A DNA stretch of 64,000 nucleotides from Adineta vaga. Taxonomy: Eukaryota > Rotifera. Below, in pieces: positions 1 through 11,406 of this stretch; the first letter of the stretch is position 1; the number at the start of each line of letters is the position of its first letter. The stretch is taken from contig CP075492.1 of assembly GCA_021613535.1 (NCBI GenBank), positions 10,602,001 to 10,666,000 of the forward strand, read 5' to 3'. A program made the translations under genes and the position numbers. The notes under the pieces were generated by a model. That model was not told where the DNA came from and made no database searches. It saw only the letters and a program-made list of their open reading frames with translations.

Positions 1-415
1 AAGATATAGAATGGAATGAGAAATAATTTCACTTATTCCTGTTTGCTTTCTATTCTATTGATAGATAGAAGAATAGAAATGCACATCGTTTCTCTTTCAT
101 TCAGTCATTTAGTTCAGTTCACAGTTCTTCTTCTCTTGCTTTGATGAACCAATCATTGGATGTGAACCAGGCTTAGTAATTTATTGGAAAGAATATGTTG
201 AGTTTCTTGAATTTCTATAATGATTCTTTGGAATATCTTTGATGAATTTCTAATCGAGGACGAAACAATAATTGAATGGTTGAAAAGAAACCAATCCAGT
301 CAGTTGTGAGGTATGACGAATGAATCATTGGTTGGTGGTTGATCATTTGATTCATTCATTCGATCGACACTGATGACTGACTGATACTGATACTGATCTG
401 ATAGTTTAGTCAAAG
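1..415. other. upstream flank of the GH18 gene, no gene seen
   Basis: No coding exon could be supported on either strand. The stretch holds AT-rich sequence and, just before the first gene, a short degenerate run of TGATAC/TGATC units (about 370-405). It probably contains the promoter and 5' UTR of the following gene. Confidence 0.4.
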
Positions 416-1644
416 ATGATATTGTTGATTTTTCTCATATTTCCTGCTGTACAATCATATTTATTTGGATGTTATTATGATTATAATCAACCATTAATCT
501 TACCCGAACAGTTGCCCACCAGTATTTGCACACATGTATTATTGATTGGAGCAGTTCTTGTTAAAGATCGAGGGCTTAGTTTTGTTCAACGTCCATACAA
601 TGGTTCTGAGGCATTACAAAGTATGAGAGAGTATCGTACACGCGATTCCAATAGACTGAAACTAGTTCCATCCATAGTTGGTGATGATGTAGAATGGAAA
701 ACAGCATTGAAGGATTCAGAATCTCGAACAATATTCATCGCAAATCTCGTCGATTTTGCATCATCTCAAGTAAAGAATGACGAAAATTTTCTTTGACTTT
801 TTATATGAATGAATAGGAAGTCGATGGTTTTGATTTTGATTGGGAATATCCATGTGGAGATTTCAAATCGATCTATACCGAATTTATTCAAGAACTACGT
901 CTAGCTGTAGATCGAATGTTCAACACTAAGTTTCTGATTGGTACTGCCGTGGGTGCAGGTAAATATACAATTGATAATTGCTATGAAATTGGTAAATTAG
1001 GTTTAATACTTGATCTAATTCATCTAATGACGTATGATTATCATAGTAAGTACTATTATTTTAAGAAAATCAATCAATTTATAGTTATCTATTCAGCTAT
1101 TTATGATAAACAAACAGGATATAGTTCGCCTATTTATCCAAAAAGTGTTGAAACAGGTGATGCTCGATATTACAATACCGAGTGGAGTGCAATGTATCTT
1201 GTTGAACAGGGTGTACCACGAAATAAAATTCTCATTGGATTCGAAGGACTTGGTCATACATTCCAATTGAATAACAGTGATAATCATGATTTTGCAGCAC
1301 CTGTTGTTGGTCCTGGTTATGGTAGTGGATGGATGACATTTATTGAATTTTGTTTAATTGTAAAAACTGCTGGATCACATTGGGACGATGAAGCAAAAGT
1401 TAATTATACATATTATAAAGATCAATGGACAAATGTAGGAGATGTAAGAGCAGCAGTGGAGAAAGTGCTCTTTACTAAAGCACATGATTACGGTGGTGTA
1501 TTTAGTTTTGTGAGTTTATAAATGAATAGAACTGTTTGAATCTATTGGTATATTTAGGGTCTTCATCTCGATGATCCAACAGATATTTGTCAACACGGTG
1601 AAACTTTTCCGATTCATCGTACAGTCGCTCGACATTTACAATAA
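416..1644 (+). CDS. secreted glycoside hydrolase family 18 (chitinase-like) protein
   Basis: Four exons (416-769, 817-1045, 1097-1509, 1558-1644) join in frame. The product starts with a hydrophobic signal peptide (MILLIFLIFPAVQS). Exon 2 opens with the GH18 active-site signature DGFDFDWEYP, so the DxxDxDxE motif with the catalytic glutamate is intact. A later MTYDYH segment matches the conserved substrate-binding strand of the family, and LTKAHDYGG-like residues near the end fit the last barrel strands. No chitin-binding domain is present, so this is a catalytic-domain-only protein, as in chitotriosidase/YKL-type or digestive chitinases. Substrate (chitin or another GlcNAc polymer) is inferred from the family. 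The acceptor of intron 2 has a close alternative. An AATAAA at 1695-1700 lies between this gene and the next, which starts only 125 nt downstream on the same strand. Confidence 0.85.
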
Positions 1645-1742
1645 CTGTGATATTATATTTGATATATTGTCATTTGTTTTTTTTCTGAATTGATAATAAA
1701 AATATAATTGTAATACTCATGAACAAAATTGAATCTTGATTT

Positions 1743-1759
1743 TTGTTCTTTTATCGTAG
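1743..1759 (+). promoter_or_regulatory. splice-acceptor-like site 10 nt before a start codon
   Basis: A T-rich tract ends in TAG at 1757-1759, followed by ten bases and then the ATG at 1770. No upstream exon of this gene is needed to complete the protein. It could be the acceptor of a 5' UTR intron or of a spliced leader; the 125-nt gap to the preceding gene favours the latter, but this is inference. Confidence 0.35.
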
Positions 1760-1769
1760 TGTCTCAATA

Positions 1770-4700
1770 ATGTCGTCGATATTTGGTTATACTTGTATAC
1801 TAATCTATTTTCTATTTCTTTCCATAATGACGTGTGAAACACGATTCATCAATGAAGAAGAGACAATTGATAATTCACAACTTGCAATTATACTCTCAAA
1901 TTATCGACATCGATTTGAACATTCAACAAATTTAAAGAAACTTCGATGGACTTTAGACAATCGATATAATAAAGCTTATTGTCAATTTTGTGATTTAGTT
2001 GTACCTGTGGTATGCTAGGGATTCACATAATTTGAATATAGATTTTCTCATTCTCTCATTTCGTTTAGGTTCGGTTACTTATCGAAGCAAATCAAACTAC
2101 TCATATTGAAAATATTGTTATGGGATTTTGTAAAGAATTTAAATTAATCGATATTGATGTTTGTATCGGTGCAGTTCATGAATATCGAGTAAAGCAATTT
2201 TTCAAAAGAGTAATCAATAGTTTTATTTTTCAAATAGGATGCAGTTATTGCCGTGATATCTCAATCGAGTTATAGTAATAAACAATTATGTGCATTAGCA
2301 TTAAATTGTCGTAAACAATTTGATTATCCAATATTAACATGGAATGTAACATTTCCATCTGATAAACCAAAACCATTACCAAAACCTCCTCAACCTCCAA
2401 AAGTAAATGTTACCAATAAGCATTATAACGTTTAGAAATTATTTTGATAACATCATGTTCACTATCGAGTAATTTACTTGTACGAGTTATTTGTTGCCAT
2501 GTATAAGTTGTTTTGTTATCTAATGAAGCATCAGGAAAGAATTTATTTAGATCAATTGAGAGATTTGATGACATAGTTCTGTTGAGATTTGTTTGAATAT
2601 AACAACAAACAGATGTTTCTAGCCAAGCATTATCCGTATTCTTCGAATCATCTGTAGAGAAAAAGAGCAAATAAATCTCGTAATGAAAGTAAATTTCTCT
2701 TTACCAATATAAGCAGTACTAACAAATGTTAAATGTTCGATAATTCGATTGATTTTGTTATCATTTGTATCAGAATTTAGATTATTCCATTTTTGATAGA
2801 TATCACAAAGAAATACTTTCAATGTTTTCTTAACTGCATTCATATTAGTTCCAGTAGTCCATGTTGATGGTAAATGAAAGTATGAATCATCTTGTGTTGA
2901 ATGCATAAGATATTTGAATATTTCTTTTCCAGATTTCATTTCATTAGTACCATACATAATAACGAGATGAGTTTGATAATTAACTCCCCATCGTTTTAGA
3001 ATACCTCGTCCACATAAACCAGTTCGACCAAGAGGATTTAAGGGATAACCTTTTTGATCAATTGAATAATGACCAAATGGATTAGCAGTACGTCGATCGA
3101 CATTATAGTTTGTATCGAATGTATTCCACATGAAATTCGAAGTGATTTCTTCAGGATCGGCATTACTCGTACGAATGAGAAGCGAAGAATGCGTGTAATA
3201 CGATGGATTGTACCTATGTATAAGAGAGATGATCTTTCATTCATTTCTCTAACAACTACTACTTTGGTAGATCAACACTCCATGGTACTTGATCATCATT
3301 CATCTGTTGTCGTAATATAGATGTATTTGGATAGACACCTTTCCGACAAAATCGATGGATAGGTAAATGATTTTGCAATAATTTATCCTGTTAAAATTCA
3401 ATAACAGAACTTTCGAATGTGAATTTATTTCTGAGTACTTGCTGTTGATGCCGATGTCGTCCACATGTATTAGCAATTATATTTTGATGGGGAGATAGTA
3501 GTTCTTCTTCATCAAAAAGACGTTTTTCTTCAGATGTTAACTTTGATCGGTAGGATTTAATAGTTTTCTTTTGAGATTTCAATCGTAATAATTGATGACA
3601 GTATAGTAATTGTTCGCACATATCAATGGTAGATTTATTAGAATGATTAATCTTTTCTGATTTCTTCGTACCAGATGGTAATAATGCATTGGCTATTGAT
3701 AATTTCTATACAAATATTTATTGTAGAATATAATAAAATACAACAAACTCGAGCGATTAATTTCAGATCAGGACGTTGATTGATGAATTTTGATTGACGC
3801 TTTGTTTTTAGAAAATCTAATAATAATTGATCTTTCATGAGATTTACATTTGTTAGAAAGAATGAAATAGAAAAAAAAGGAACATTTATATCACTAAGCG
3901 CTTTATATATATATATATATATATTATTTTAGCCCGGTTCATCTATTTTTACTGTCTTACATTTATCTGATATTCATGTTGATTTTTCTTATAAACCTGG
4001 ATCACAAGCTGATTGTTCTCAACCATTGTGCTGTCGAGATGGCCAGCCAGGTTTGCAAATTTAATAAAGATCTGAATATCTCTCAGATTGATGTGCTTTT
4101 TCGTTTAGCTCCAGGTCATGTTGGTGCTGGATTTTGGTAAGAACTTACTTTCTCTATTCATCGTAGAGAAAATCTTATTTGATCTAGGGGTGATTTACGT
4201 AGTTGTGATATTCCATATTGGACAGCAGAAGTTATTCTTCAATACGCTTCTGAATTAGAAAAGGTTTCATTTTCTATTAGTAAGTAAATGTATACATGAT
4301 TGTTCTGTGTTTAGGTAGATTTTGTTTATTATACCGGTGATCTTCCACCTCATAATGTTTGGAATCAGTCTCAAGAGCAACAACTCTATTCACTTAAAAC
4401 AATCAATCAATTATTAGCAAAAACTTTTCCGAATATAACATTCTATTCAGCAGTTGGTAATCATGAATCAGGTAAATGATATTCTCTTGAGTTTTTCCAT
4501 GCAATCCTTTTACTCTTTTAGCACCATGCAATCTCTTTCCTACACCGAGTATTCGTTCAGATAATATTTCATGGTTGTATGAAGCATTAGCTGATAGTTG
4601 GATTAATCTTGGATTACCTGAACATACACGTGAAACGATCGAACGTGGAGGTTTTTATACAACAATAGTACGACCTGGTTTTCGAGTCATATCTTTGAAT

Positions 4701-5561
4701 ATGAATTATTGTTCAGCAGATAATTTTTGGTTATTTATCAATTCCACTGATCCATTAAATCAACTTCAATGGGTAAGATGTTCCATGTTGAAGAGATATT
4801 TAAATGTTTGGTATCATTTTTCTTATTAGATGATTGAATGGTTACAATATGCAGAAGATCACGGAGAAAAAGTTCATATTATTGGACATATTCCACCGAA
4901 ACAATGTTTAGCATCATTTAGTTGGAATTTTGATAAGATTATTAATCGGTAAGCAATCTGTTGTCTTTCGTTGTCGACTGTTATTGTATTGAAATTGTAT
5001 TAGATATGAAAATACGATTACTGGTCAATTTTATGGACATACACATAATGATGAAATTGTTATCAATTATGATGAAATCGATCAAAAACGTCCTATTTCA
5101 ATGGTTCGATGTCGTTATTTGTGTCAATTGATAGTGACTTTTTATACTTTTAGGGATATATAACACCGTCATTAACAACTTTTTCCAATCTCAATCCTGG
5201 TTATCGTGTATATAAGATTGATGGTCATTATCCTGATAGTTCCTATTGGGTACTTGATCATCGTACAGTAATTATGAATTTAACAGCAACAAATCTCTAC
5301 AATCGAACTATTTTCGTTGATGAATATGATGCTCGTTATGCCTATCAAATGGAAAATTTATTTCCAAATGATTGGCATAATTTAATTCAACGATTGCAAA
5401 ATGATATGGATGGTTCATTAATGGATTTAGTTTATCAATATTATACAAAATCATATGCAAATGGAACTCAATGTGATCATAACTGTCGTCGAGGACTTCT
5501 TTGTGATTTCATAACAGCCCGTGCTGAAGATCCTCATTCATGTGATTCAATCCCTAATTAA
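1770..5561 (+). CDS. acid sphingomyelinase-like phosphodiesterase, copy 1 (hosts a nested gene)
   Basis: Eleven exons join in frame to 593 aa: 1770-2009, 2069-2188, 2238-2402, 3933-4050, 4109-4136, 4188-4263, 4315-4471, 4522-4772, 4830-4948, 5004-5103, 5154-5561. The protein has a signal peptide, a Cys-rich saposin-B domain (about residues 45-165), a proline-rich linker (PKPPQPPK) and a calcineurin-like metallophosphatase domain. Metal-binding motifs are all visible: [25 protein letters not shown] and GHTHND. The Cys-rich C-terminus ([11 protein letters not shown]) also matches the family. The expected role is hydrolysis of sphingomyelin to ceramide in the lysosome or outside the cell. Intron 3 (2403-3932) is 1530 nt, against 48 nt in the tandem copy, and contains a NUDT9-like gene on the other strand. 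The donor of intron 10 (ATG/GTTCGA) is weak. Confidence 0.9.
2410..3838 (-). CDS. NUDT9/TRPM2-NUDT9H-like ADP-ribose-binding protein with degenerate Nudix box, nested in an intron
   Basis: Five minus-strand exons (3838-3749, 3705-3439, 3387-3263, 3213-2705, 2651-2410) join in frame to 410 aa. Family hallmarks appear in order: [20 protein letters not shown] followed by an RWG turn, and near the C-terminus [13 protein letters not shown] and a WQQITRT...YNAYW ending. NUDT9 hydrolyses ADP-ribose to AMP and ribose-5-phosphate; the same fold is the ADP-ribose sensor of TRPM2. At the Nudix box, however, the expected GG and RExxEE residues are replaced (segment around LPSTWTTG and VFLCDIYQ), so catalysis is doubtful. 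The first 130 residues are basic, helical in appearance and unlike NUDT9. No channel domain is present. The whole gene lies within intron 3 of the sphingomyelinase-like gene: its stop codon is 7 nt inside the host donor, and its start is 94 nt before the host acceptor. Confidence 0.85.
3902..3925. repeat. (TA)n microsatellite
   Basis: A pure TA dinucleotide run lies between the start of the nested gene and the host acceptor at 3932. Confidence 0.9.
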
Positions 5562-5936
5562 TCTGTCTTCCATGAAAGTGTTAACCGATTTCATTTTTGA
5601 TCTGAAACATTGTTATCTTTTTTTGTTAGATGTGAGTTTAAGAAAAACAAAGATCGATACAATTGTAATAAAATATAAACTGATATTTATAATATATCGA
5701 ATTCAACTAATGCCTACTACAGATTGTTTGTGTATTTTTTAATTGAGAAATTCTTAAATGTCGTACAGAATAAAATAGGTTAGAGTTGATAATCAAGATG
5801 TACTGTTCGTCCGGCCCTTGAAAACACTTGCTATCAACAGCGTTTTTCTTTGGTTAAAATAAGTTTGTCGAAGATAAGACAGTCATCATAAAACGTTTTT
5901 CTCTTTTTATCGCATTTGTTATTTTTAATATTAACC

Positions 5937-8284
5937 ATGGAGGTAATAAGATGCCTAGTTGTTGTACTAGTTCTTGTAGTCTTTTCTATAACACGAATTT
6001 CTACACGTTCAATTCTACAAGATTCAGTGGATCTTTTGATAAATGATCCATCACAAAATGAGGAATTAAGTTCAATATCGAACAGTGTTAGTAGTTATCG
6101 TCATCGTTTGGAACACTCGACTAATATTCAAGCCGTTCGTTGGGCTCTTAGAAAATTAAATGCAGATGAACTCTGTGAATTTTGTGATTTGATGGTTCCA
6201 GTAGTAAGACGATTTGTTTTTTATCTCTTTCTATTCTATTGATATATAATTGAACGAGTGTAGATTCGAATTCTTATTGAAACAAATCAAACATCACATT
6301 TTGAATCAACACTCTTGTTCGTATGCAGAGAATATAAAAAAATTGCTTTTGATGTCTGTATTGGAGCAGTTGATGAATATAAAGTAATTGATCAGATAAA
6401 AATTCTCTATTAAAAAATAACATATCGAATAGGATGCCGTCCTTGAAATAATTACAAATTCACCTCTGAATAATAAAGGTTTATGTGCGTTAGCATTCAA
6501 ATGTGAACCACAATTTGATTTTCCACTATTAAAATGGAATGTTACAATACCAAATAAACCAAAACCAACACCACGACCACCTCAACCACCATCAGTAAGA
6601 ACACCGAGAGAATTGAAATACAATGAAAGATTTTTTTTCTAGCCAGAATCACCAAAATTAACTATTCTTCATCTATCTGATATTCATGTTGATTTTGCTT
6701 ATAAACCAGGATCATTGGGCGACTGTGGTGAACCTTTGTGTTGTCGTGCAGGTCAACCAGGTAGGTTTTTTTCATTCTCATAGGTGATGAATACAATTTT
6801 TCTGAAATTTATATATATATATATTATAGGTGTTAATCAAACAGGTGCTGGTTTTTGGTACGATCGTTTGATATTGTTCATAATAGAAATATTCTATTTT
6901 TATTATTGAAGGGGTGATTATAGAGGTTGTGATTTACCATATTGGACAGCCGAAGCTTTATTGAAACGTATTATTGAAGTTGAAAAAGTAAATCTTCGGG
7001 AAACATCTAAGAAATTAATTGAAATTTTGCTTCATTAATAGAATATTGATTTTATCTATTATACTGGTGATTTACCACCGCATAATGTTTGGAATCAATC
7101 TCGTAGTGATCAATTGTATTCGATCAATACTATCAATCAATTATTAGTAACACTTTTCTCAAATAAAACATTCTATTCAGCAGTTGGTAATCATGAAGCT
7201 GGTAAATGATATTTTCTTGAGTTTTCTAATCAATTCTTTTATCATTTTTAGCACCATGCAATATGTTTCCAACGCCAAGTGTTCGATCAGATAATATCTC
7301 ATGGTTGTATGAAGCATTAGCTGATAATTGGATCAAACTTGGTTTACCACTTAATACTCGAGAGAGCATTTTACGTGGTGCTTTCTATACAGCAATAGTA
7401 CGACCAGGTTTACGATTGATTTCTATGAATATGAATTATTGTGCCGAAGATAATTTTTGGTTATTCATCAATTCTACTGATCCATTAAATCAACTTCAAT
7501 GGGTAAGATTTCTTTTCATAGTAAAAAAAAGTTCATTAGATCGATTGTGATTCTTAGATGGTCGATTGGTTACAATATGCAGAAGATCATGGAGAAAAAG
7601 TTCATATTATTGGACATCATCCACCAAGTTCATGTTTAGCAGCATTTAGTTGGAACTATTATAAAGCTGTAAATCGGTCAGTAAAGTCATTGCATTGAAA
7701 TAAATGTCTATTAGTCGAAGTGTATTAGATATGAAAATACTATTGCTGGTCAGTTTTTTGGACATGTACATTCAGATGAGTTTACTGTATTTTATGATGA
7801 AATCGATCAAAAACGTCCTGTCTCAGTCGTAAGTAAATAATATCTTAATAAGAAATTCGAAAATTTACTTTTATACAAGGCTTATATTGGTCCTTCGGTA
7901 ACAACGTATTCAAGTTTAAATCCTGGTTATCGTGTTTTTACTATCGATGGTAATTATTCAGGTAGTTCCTATTGGCCACTTAATCATCGAACAGTTATTA
8001 TGAACTTAACTGAATCTAATGTTCAAAATAAAACAATCTTTCTTGATGAATACAATGCTCGAGATGCTTATGAATTGAAGAATTTATATCCAAATGATTG
8101 GAGTGAATTTCTCGATAGATTGCAACAAGATATTGATGGTCCATTGATGAAATTAGTGGCGAAATATCATAGAAAAAGTCATCCAAGTGATTGTAATCAT
8201 AACTGTCGTCGTGCACTTCTATGTCGATTGAAATCAGCTCGATCTGAAGATCCTCATGCATGTGATTCAATTCCATCTTTTTAA
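5937..8284 (+). CDS. acid sphingomyelinase-like phosphodiesterase, copy 2
   Basis: Eleven exons join in frame to 601 aa: 5937-6203, 6264-6383, 6433-6594, 6643-6760, 6830-6857, 6912-6987, 7042-7201, 7252-7502, 7558-7676, 7729-7828, 7880-8284. Every intron position and phase matches copy 1, and exons 4, 5, 6, 8, 9 and 10 have identical lengths, so the two are a tandem duplication. Signal peptide, saposin-B domain, proline-rich linker and metallophosphatase motifs ([32 protein letters not shown]) are present. The second residue of the last motif differs from copy 1 (GHTHND). Two more substitutions sit in canonical positions: GHIPP has become GHHPP and GNHES has become GNHEA. Metal ligands are retained. 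Expected role is sphingomyelin phosphodiesterase of the lysosome or secretory route. The start is the first ATG of the frame and gives a good signal peptide. Confidence 0.9.
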
Positions 8285-8374
8285 ATGAATTGTTTTTGTT
8301 TCTCATCATTGATTTTAATTTGAATGATTCGTCAATAAATCTATTTTTTAGAAATTTTAGTAGAATTTACAATT

Positions 8375-8665
8375 TTATAAACACAAAATACAATAGAGAG
8401 TGAGACCAAGTCCTATGCAAGTCGCTATAATATTCCATAGTAAAGTAACATTGGACCAAAAATATGCTTTGGAATTATCATCAGCTTCTTTATACATTGT
8501 TATTCGCATAGATAAATATATGGCGATGAAACCCATTATAAAAAATCCAAAAATCACATTAAAATATGACCATAAATACCATTCATAAACAGTTCTTCTT
8601 GTCGAATGTTCTTCTTTTATTGGTAATAGCTCATCATCAATACAAATTAAATCAATAGCAGACAT
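8375..8665 (-). CDS. CD225/dispanin (IFITM-like) two-helix membrane protein
   Basis: A 96-aa single-exon ORF. The CD225 pattern is clear: a first hydrophobic segment with WSYFNVIFGFFIMGFIAIYLS, a short loop carrying AYFWS, and a second segment LLWNIIATCIGLGLTLYCI. Dispanins are small membrane proteins of the plasma membrane and endosomes; individual roles range from membrane-fusion restriction to ion channel accessory functions, and none can be assigned here. The gene is tail-to-tail with the sphingomyelinase-like copy 2, with 90 nt between the stop codons. The ATG at 8665 is chosen because the frame upstream offers only a TTG. Confidence 0.75.
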   Translation of the reverse strand: MSAIDLICIDDELLPIKEEHSTRRTVYEWYLWSYFNVIFGFFIMGFIAIYLSMRITMYKEADDNSKAYFWSNVTLLWNIIATCIGLGLTLYCILCL

Positions 8666-9271
8666 TAGCACACTATATGTTCTAATCAACTTTTATAAGT
8701 ACAATGATTCGGTTATTTTGTGCCTACACGACAGGAAATAATCAAGTAAAAAATAACAGATGAAACTACATTCGTAAATAGGTTCTTAGTTAATTATTTA
8801 TTGTAACGGTATAAGAAGAACAGGAAAGGGTTCCGAGAGTGTACGGTATAGGCGAAGAAAAATCATCAGAAACTTCGTCTATTTTCATTTACTAGATGAA
8901 CTTTTATCGATTTGGTTTGATTATCATTGTCTCAATCGAGATGTGTCAATTTTAATTGATAATCATTATCAATGAAGTCTATCATAATGATTTTTCAATT
9001 CATTTTGTATGATTAATGTCCGTTATTCACAATCAATTTACAACAAGTTATAAAGATTTTTCTTCTTTTATTACTTTTAATACAAGATTTTTGTCTCTCG
9101 TTATCTTGATTAAACCACCATGAAGAAAATAGAAAAAAAAAGATATTTTGTATATTCAGATCCTAAGACGATGAAAAACAGAAAAATATTCATTCATACA
9201 TTGTGAACAATACAGATGTCTTAGTGTTCAGATCGAAAAATGATGCTCATAAAAGTGTATTACAAACTATT
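8666..9271. other. intergenic, no gene seen
   Basis: AT-rich sequence between the dispanin start and the CLIC stop. It should include the dispanin promoter and the CLIC 3' UTR; I see no supported exon. Confidence 0.4.
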
Positions 9272-10217
9272 TTAACGAAGTGTTTTAGGAATATCAAAAG
9301 AAAATTTCGGTTCATCTTTTGTTAATTGAAGATATTCTCGTGATGATGTTTCACGACGTATCCAATGTAGAACAATTTCTTGATCCGATGGACAAGATTT
9401 AACGAATGCATCCAATTCATAAGCCGAAGCTAAGAAAATGAACTACAAATCAATTTAAAGATTTTCTAGAAACGAAACATACCTAAATAAGCCCAGAGAG
9501 CTGAAAATTCCGTTGGAATAGTTAGATGTAAGATATAATCGGCTGCAACACGAATATGTTGTAATTTTGGCCACAGAGAACAATCAAGACCAGATATTTG
9601 ATTTGATGAAATATATTTTGTATTTCTTGTTCGAAGAAAATTATCGATTTTTTCTAATTCATCCAATAAAATTCGAGGATTATTGTGCACATCTTTTATC
9701 AAATATGTAAAACGTTGAAATACATTTGATTGTACTTTGAATGCTTCATGATCTTCTATAGCTAGTTTATAATTAGGAAAGGCTGAATCTAAATAATCTT
9801 CAATATCATCAATGTCATTGAAAGTGACATCACCATGAACTAAACTTGGTAATTTTTTCGAGATTTCTTTAAATTCTTTCGGTGGATTTTTACAATTTAT
9901 TGTAATAACATCAAAACTAAAATCATTGTCAGCTTCACGTTTTATTAATAATTTAAGAAAGACATCATGACAAAACGGACATGCACCTTTTGATCGACCA
10001 TCATTTCCAGCTAATTCAGAATAAAAGAGAAATATATAAAATAGTTGGAAGATGTTCTTTTTTTACCTTTGATAAATAGATGAAGTTTTTGATTATCTTC
10101 ATCGTTTAATAGAATTGACTAGAACACAAAAGGAAAAGTATTCTTTTTAGATTAATCTTTATCAAAGATGTAATTACTCACAGAATCAGGTTGCTCATCA
10201 TCAACTTCATCAGCCAT
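9272..10217 (-). CDS. chloride intracellular channel (CLIC/EXC-4) protein
   Basis: Four exons (10217-10182, 10118-10067, 10010-9483, 9429-9272) join in frame to 257 aa, the normal CLIC length. The glutaredoxin-like site is CPFC within KAGNDGRSKGACPFCHDVFL, in the position of the CLIC redox/membrane-insertion segment, followed by a GST-like helical domain. CLICs exist as soluble GST-fold redox proteins that can insert in membranes and also act in tubulogenesis and cytoskeletal control. Both cysteines of the dithiol motif are present, as in CLIC2-type members, so oxidoreductase activity is plausible. Exon 1 encodes only twelve acidic residues (MADEVDDEQPDS) and ends in phase 0. At least one other possible first exon with the same phase lies upstream. 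Confidence 0.9.
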
Positions 10218-10763
10218 TTTATTACTCTAATACGTGTTTTTTTTCCTCAATAAGATATATATATAAATACTGTCTCTCTTTTTTTTCTCTGGTAAGTGTA
10301 CGAATGTCTATATAGGTAGAAAAATTAAAGTCGCATGGTGATAAAAAGCCCGATGATGTCGACAAACGCCGTCCTTTTCCCGTTTTTTCCTCTGTCTTTT
10401 GTTCGATATTAAAGGCAATCTTCATTGGCCTGCTCACATTCGTATATCTGACACATCACAGCGAAGCGAGAGAGACAGAGAAGAAAAAAAAATGAAGGAA
10501 AAGAATAGTAAAACATGCAAAGTTTTTCTTTCTTCTTTTTTTTCAACTAACTAGATGAGTTTTCACAAAAGAACGAGCATAGAAAAAGAAGAAGAAGAGA
10601 AAAGACAGCGTCTGTTCAACTTGAAACATGTGAATCGATTTACCTTTTAAAAATAAAAGATTAAATTAGAATGAATAATGTCTTGCTCCAAAATGAAGAC
10701 AATGACGACATCACTCGTAGTTCAACGCACTTATATACGTATATTTAATTGGTATCTACTCAC

Positions 10764-10787
10764 GGATGACGATTCTTGACTAGACAT
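10764..10787 (-). CDS. candidate alternative first exon of the CLIC gene (MSSQESSS)
   Basis: Reading the minus strand, an ATG is followed by seven codons (SSQESSS) and a strong donor, GTGAGT, in phase 0. The annotated first exon of the CLIC gene also ends in phase 0 at GTGAGT and also ends in serine. Splicing to the acceptor before exon 2 (10118) would give a CLIC with a different, eight-residue N-terminus. Vertebrate CLICs are known to use alternative first exons. Transcript evidence is missing. Confidence 0.35.
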
Positions 10788-11151
10788 GATGAGTAATACA
10801 AGTTGCTGCAAGGAAACAAGTTAGAACGTGTCTGTGATGTGATAAAAGATTATTATATGTGTAAGAACGACAGGTTTAGTAAGAGAAAAGAAAGAGAAAA
10901 GAGAGAGAGAGAGAAGGCAGCAACCTTCAAGGTTTTGATGTCTTGCTTTTTATATAACCAAATCTATTTTTTCTCATAAATCAAAAAAGAAAAACAGAAG
11001 GTAAAGAGAAAAAAGTCGTCAGGTAAAACATGATTATTGTTTCAACCATCAATATATACGTATAAAAAGAAAACGATTATGACACTTCGTCAATATTTTG
11101 CTTAAAAAATACCACATAAATATATGAAATTAAGAAGGCATATATACATAC

Positions 11152-11211
11152 CGATAGAGGACGACATTGTTTTGAATAAAGAACTGGTCTTGGAAGGAGA
11201 ATAACTTGCAT
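11152..11211 (-). CDS. weaker candidate CLIC first exon (MQVILLPRPVLY...)
   Basis: On the minus strand an ATG opens a 20-codon run ending in phase 0 at GTATGT. It could splice to CLIC exon 2 like the other two first exons. The encoded start is hydrophobic and unlike other CLIC N-termini, so this may be chance. Confidence 0.15.
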
Positions 11212-11384
11212 CGTAGTTTTATTGATCAATCTAATCACCAAATAATATAGCTTTTCGTTCCTTTTTTTACTTTGTTGTCTGTCTATGTGCACACAAGTGT
11301 GTTAGCAAATGTATTCGACATATATATATATATATGAACCAAAATGTCGCGTCCATTGTACAGCATGTCTTCTCTCCGTCGCTT

Positions 11385-11406
11385 TCTTCTTCTTCTTCTT
11401 CTTCTC
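11385..11406. repeat. CTT trinucleotide repeat
   Basis: A run of about seven TTC/CTT units lies in the intergenic region upstream of the CLIC gene. Confidence 0.85.

Noticed and set aside
2410-3838. The nested minus-strand gene considered as the C-terminal part of a TRPM2 channel
   Set aside because: The intron leaves no room for channel exons; the frame begins with its own ATG at 3838 and the host acceptor follows after 94 nt.
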